A stretch of DNA of 64,000 bases, taken from NCBI RefSeq assembly GCF_028882275.1, contig NZ_JARBUT010000003.1, forward strand, positions 1 through 64,000, written 5' to 3'. The notes under the pieces are model-generated. The model was given only the letters and a program-made list of their open reading frames with translations, was not told the DNA's origin and searched no databases. The position numbers and the translations under genes were made by a program. The DNA is from Nocardiopsis sp. N85 (GTDB taxonomy: Bacteria > Actinomycetota > Actinomycetes > Streptosporangiales > Streptosporangiaceae). Positions within the stretch are counted from its first letter, which is position 1. Each line of letters opens with the position of its first letter. Shown piece by piece: positions 62,430 to 64,000 of the stretch.

Positions 62430-64000
62430 GCGCCCTCACCGGCACCGGGACGCTCACCCGGTTCATTCTGCGTCGCGACCGCGTCCGCCTGTCGGTATGG
62501 ACGCTCTCCCTGGTCGGCGTCACCGCCATGACCGTCCCCACCCTCGACGAGACGTTCTCGACCCCCGCCCAGCGCCAGGCGCGGGCGGCTCTCATGGAGA
62601 CGCCCACCGGTGTCGTCTTCGGCGGTCCGGGTTACGGGCTGGACGACTACACGCTCGGTCCGATGATGGTCAACGAGATGACCATGAGCCTGCTCATCGC
62701 CCTGGCCGTGATGAGCATCCTGCACGTGATCCGCCACACCCGGGCGGAGGAGGAGAGCGGACGGGCCGAGCTGCTGCGGGCCGGGGTCCTGGGCTCCGGC
62801 GCCCAGATGACGGCGGCGCTGGTCACCATCGCCTCGATCAACCTGCTCATCGGCGGACTGACCGGTGCCGTCATGGCCGGCTACGGCCTGGAGACCGTCG
62901 ACTCGCTGGTCTACGGCCTGGGCCTGGGGCTGGCCGGACTCACCTTCGGGGCGATCACCGCGGTGTGCGCCCAGCTCACCGAACACGGAAGGGCCGCCTC
63001 CGGACTGGCGTTCCTGGCCGTCGGCGTCCTGTTCATGGCCCGGGTGGTCGGCGACCTGGCGGAGGAGGGCGGCAACGCCCTGTCCTGGGCGTCCCCGTTC
63101 GCCTGGGTACAGCAGACACGGATCTTCGACGACCCTCGCTGGTGGCCCATGGCCCTGTACCCGCTGGCCATCGCCCTCCTGTTCGGTGTCGCCTACGCGC
63201 TGGCCCGACGCCGGGACCTGGGCGCCGGGCTGATCCCGGGCCGCCCGGGGCCGGCCGAGGCCGGACCCCTGCTGAACGGGGTCCTCGCGCTCCACCTGCG
63301 TCAGCAGCGCGGGGCGATCATCGCCTGGAGCGTGGCGGTCTTCCTGTTCGCCATCTCCTTCGGCACGCTCGCCACCGAGGTCGAGGGGATGCTCGAACAG
63401 AACCCCGACATCGTCGCGCTCCTGGGTGACGCCTCCGACGACGCCACCGCGGGCTTCCTGAGCGTCATGTCGGGCTACGTGATCATGGCGGCGGGGGCCT
63501 ACGCGGCACTGTCGGTCCTGCGCGCCCGGTCCGAGGAGACGGCCGGGCGGGCCGAGGTGGTGCTGGCCACCGCGGTCGGCCGGATCCGCTGGTACGGCGC
63601 CGCGCTGGCGGTGAGCGTGCTGTCGGCGACCCTCATCGTGGTCCTGGGCGGCCTGGGCATCGGCATCGGCGCGTTCGCCGTCACCGACGACTCCTCGTGG
63701 ATCGGCACCATGCTGGAGGCGGTGCTGTCGCAGCTGCCGATGGCCCTGGCGTTCGGCGCGCTGTCCGCCCTGGTCGTGGGGGTGGCGCCGCGGTTGACCT
63801 CGCTGGTGTGGGTGTGGCTGGGTTACAGCGTCTTCGCCACCATGCTCGGCGCGCTCCTGGGCATGCCGGACTGGGCGCTGGAGCTGAGCGCGTTCGGGAT
63901 CCTGCCTCGACCGCCGCTGGACGACTTCGACGTCGTCCCGGTGGCGATCGCGTCGGCCGTGGTCGTCGCCGCCTTCGCGGCCGCGCTGGCGGGCTTCCGC
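62426..64000 (+). CDS. ABC exporter permease, polyketide-antibiotic exporter type (truncated by window end)
   Basis: Membrane half of the exporter. Starts at ATG 62426, overlapping the ATPase stop, and stays open for 525 codons to the window edge. Seen: [19 protein letters not shown] opening; two similar halves, each about six helices, with the repeated boundary motif [15 protein letters not shown] and [15 protein letters not shown] after the second helix pair; [13 protein letters not shown] begins the second half. This duplicated architecture matches the family named exporters of polyketide antibiotics. Only the last few residues should be missing. Substrate unknown; no biosynthetic genes are near. 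Confidence 0.88.
   Translation, partial: MSALTGTGTLTRFILRRDRVRLSVWTLSLVGVTAMTVPTLDETFSTPAQRQARAALMETPTGVVFGGPGYGLDDYTLGPMMVNEMTMSLLIALAVMSILHVIRHTRAEEESGRAELLRAGVLGSGAQMTAALVTIASINLLIGGLTGAVMAGYGLETVDSLVYGLGLGLAGLTFGAITAVCAQLTEHGRAASGLAFLAVGVLFMARVVGDLAEEGGNALSWASPFAWVQQTRIFDDPRWWPMALYPLAIALLFGVAYALARRRDLGAGLIPGRPGPAEAGPLLNGVLALHLRQQRGAIIAWSVAVFLFAISFGTLATEVEGMLEQNPDIVALLGDASDDATAGFLSVMSGYVIMAAGAYAALSVLRARSEETAGRAEVVLATAVGRIRWYGAALAVSVLSATLIVVLGGLGIGIGAFAVTDDSSWIGTMLEAVLSQLPMALAFGALSALVVGVAPRLTSLVWVWLGYSVFATMLGALLGMPDWALELSAFGILPRPPLDDFDVVPVAIASAVVVAAFAAALAGFR

Noticed and set aside
1..64000. CRISPR arrays, tRNA/rRNA genes, insertion sequences or prophage
   Set aside because: No regularly spaced repeats, no clover-leaf or rRNA sequence, no transposase, integrase or phage structural motifs were seen.

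Overview
The window is chromosomal DNA of a very GC-rich actinobacterium. Several traits point to the Streptosporangiales, probably Nocardiopsaceae: a dxr-rseP pair of the MEP isoprenoid route, an XRE regulator paired with a DUF397 protein, a GylR-type glycerol regulon, a LAxTG sortase-E type surface protein, and a CebR/CelR-type operator. The genus is an inference. Coding density is high. I see no rRNA, tRNA, CRISPR array, transposase or integrase, so this looks like core to semi-accessory chromosome and not an island.

Layout. 0.3-2.9 kb (-): rseP-type site-2 protease and dxr. 3.4-6.5 kb (+): a secreted S15/CocE-like hydrolase and a secreted trypsin-like protease, with a tandem 69-bp repeat between them. 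6.7-8.2 kb (-): an aldehyde dehydrogenase. 8.7-11.4 kb (+): an uncharacterised coiled-coil protein carrying a TTA codon, then a gene usually labelled 3-methyladenine DNA glycosylase. 11.4-14.6 kb (-): a DCC-family protein, a LAxTG surface protein and a membrane beta-lactamase-like hydrolase. 14.8-17.3 kb (+): an AAA+ ATPase translationally coupled to a membrane TPR protein. 17.3-23.4 kb (-): a five-gene peptide-type ABC importer. 23.7-28.9 kb: a small acidic protein, a membrane protein with a long acidic repeat tail, and a gluconate module (gntK, GntR regulator, GntP permease). 29.4-31.6 kb (+): a DJ-1/PfpI protein with its MarR regulator, then threonine aldolase. 31.8-38.7 kb: the glycerol regulon (IclR/GylR regulator, glpK, glpF, glpD), interrupted by an XRE/DUF397 pair. 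38.8 kb (-): cspA. 39.3-46.5 kb (-): a second peptide-class ABC importer with a CebR-type box and a LacI regulator. 46.6-50.8 kb (-): a Fpg/Nei glycosylase and a large SF1 helicase-like protein with eroded motifs. 50.9-59.1 kb: an omega-amino-acid (GABA/beta-alanine) locus with two PucR regulators, an Lrp regulator, two class-III aminotransferases and a methylmalonate-semialdehyde-type dehydrogenase. 59.4-64.0 kb: a small Cys-rich protein, a nitrilase-family amidase, and a TetR-ABC export module whose permease runs off the window.

How the parts fit. Glycerol, gluconate, omega-amino acids and imported oligomers (peptides or plant-derived oligosaccharides) all feed central metabolism, and each locus has its own regulator. 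Operator-like inverted repeats can be read directly for several: a 15-bp site before gylR, glpK and glpD; a 17-bp palindrome before gntP; twin 18-bp sites over the DJ-1 start codon; a 14-bp CebR box plus three LacI-type sites at the second importer; and a TetR site touching the repressor's own start. The least explained items are the degenerate helicase-nuclease, the TTA-containing coiled-coil protein and the AAA+/TPR pair.
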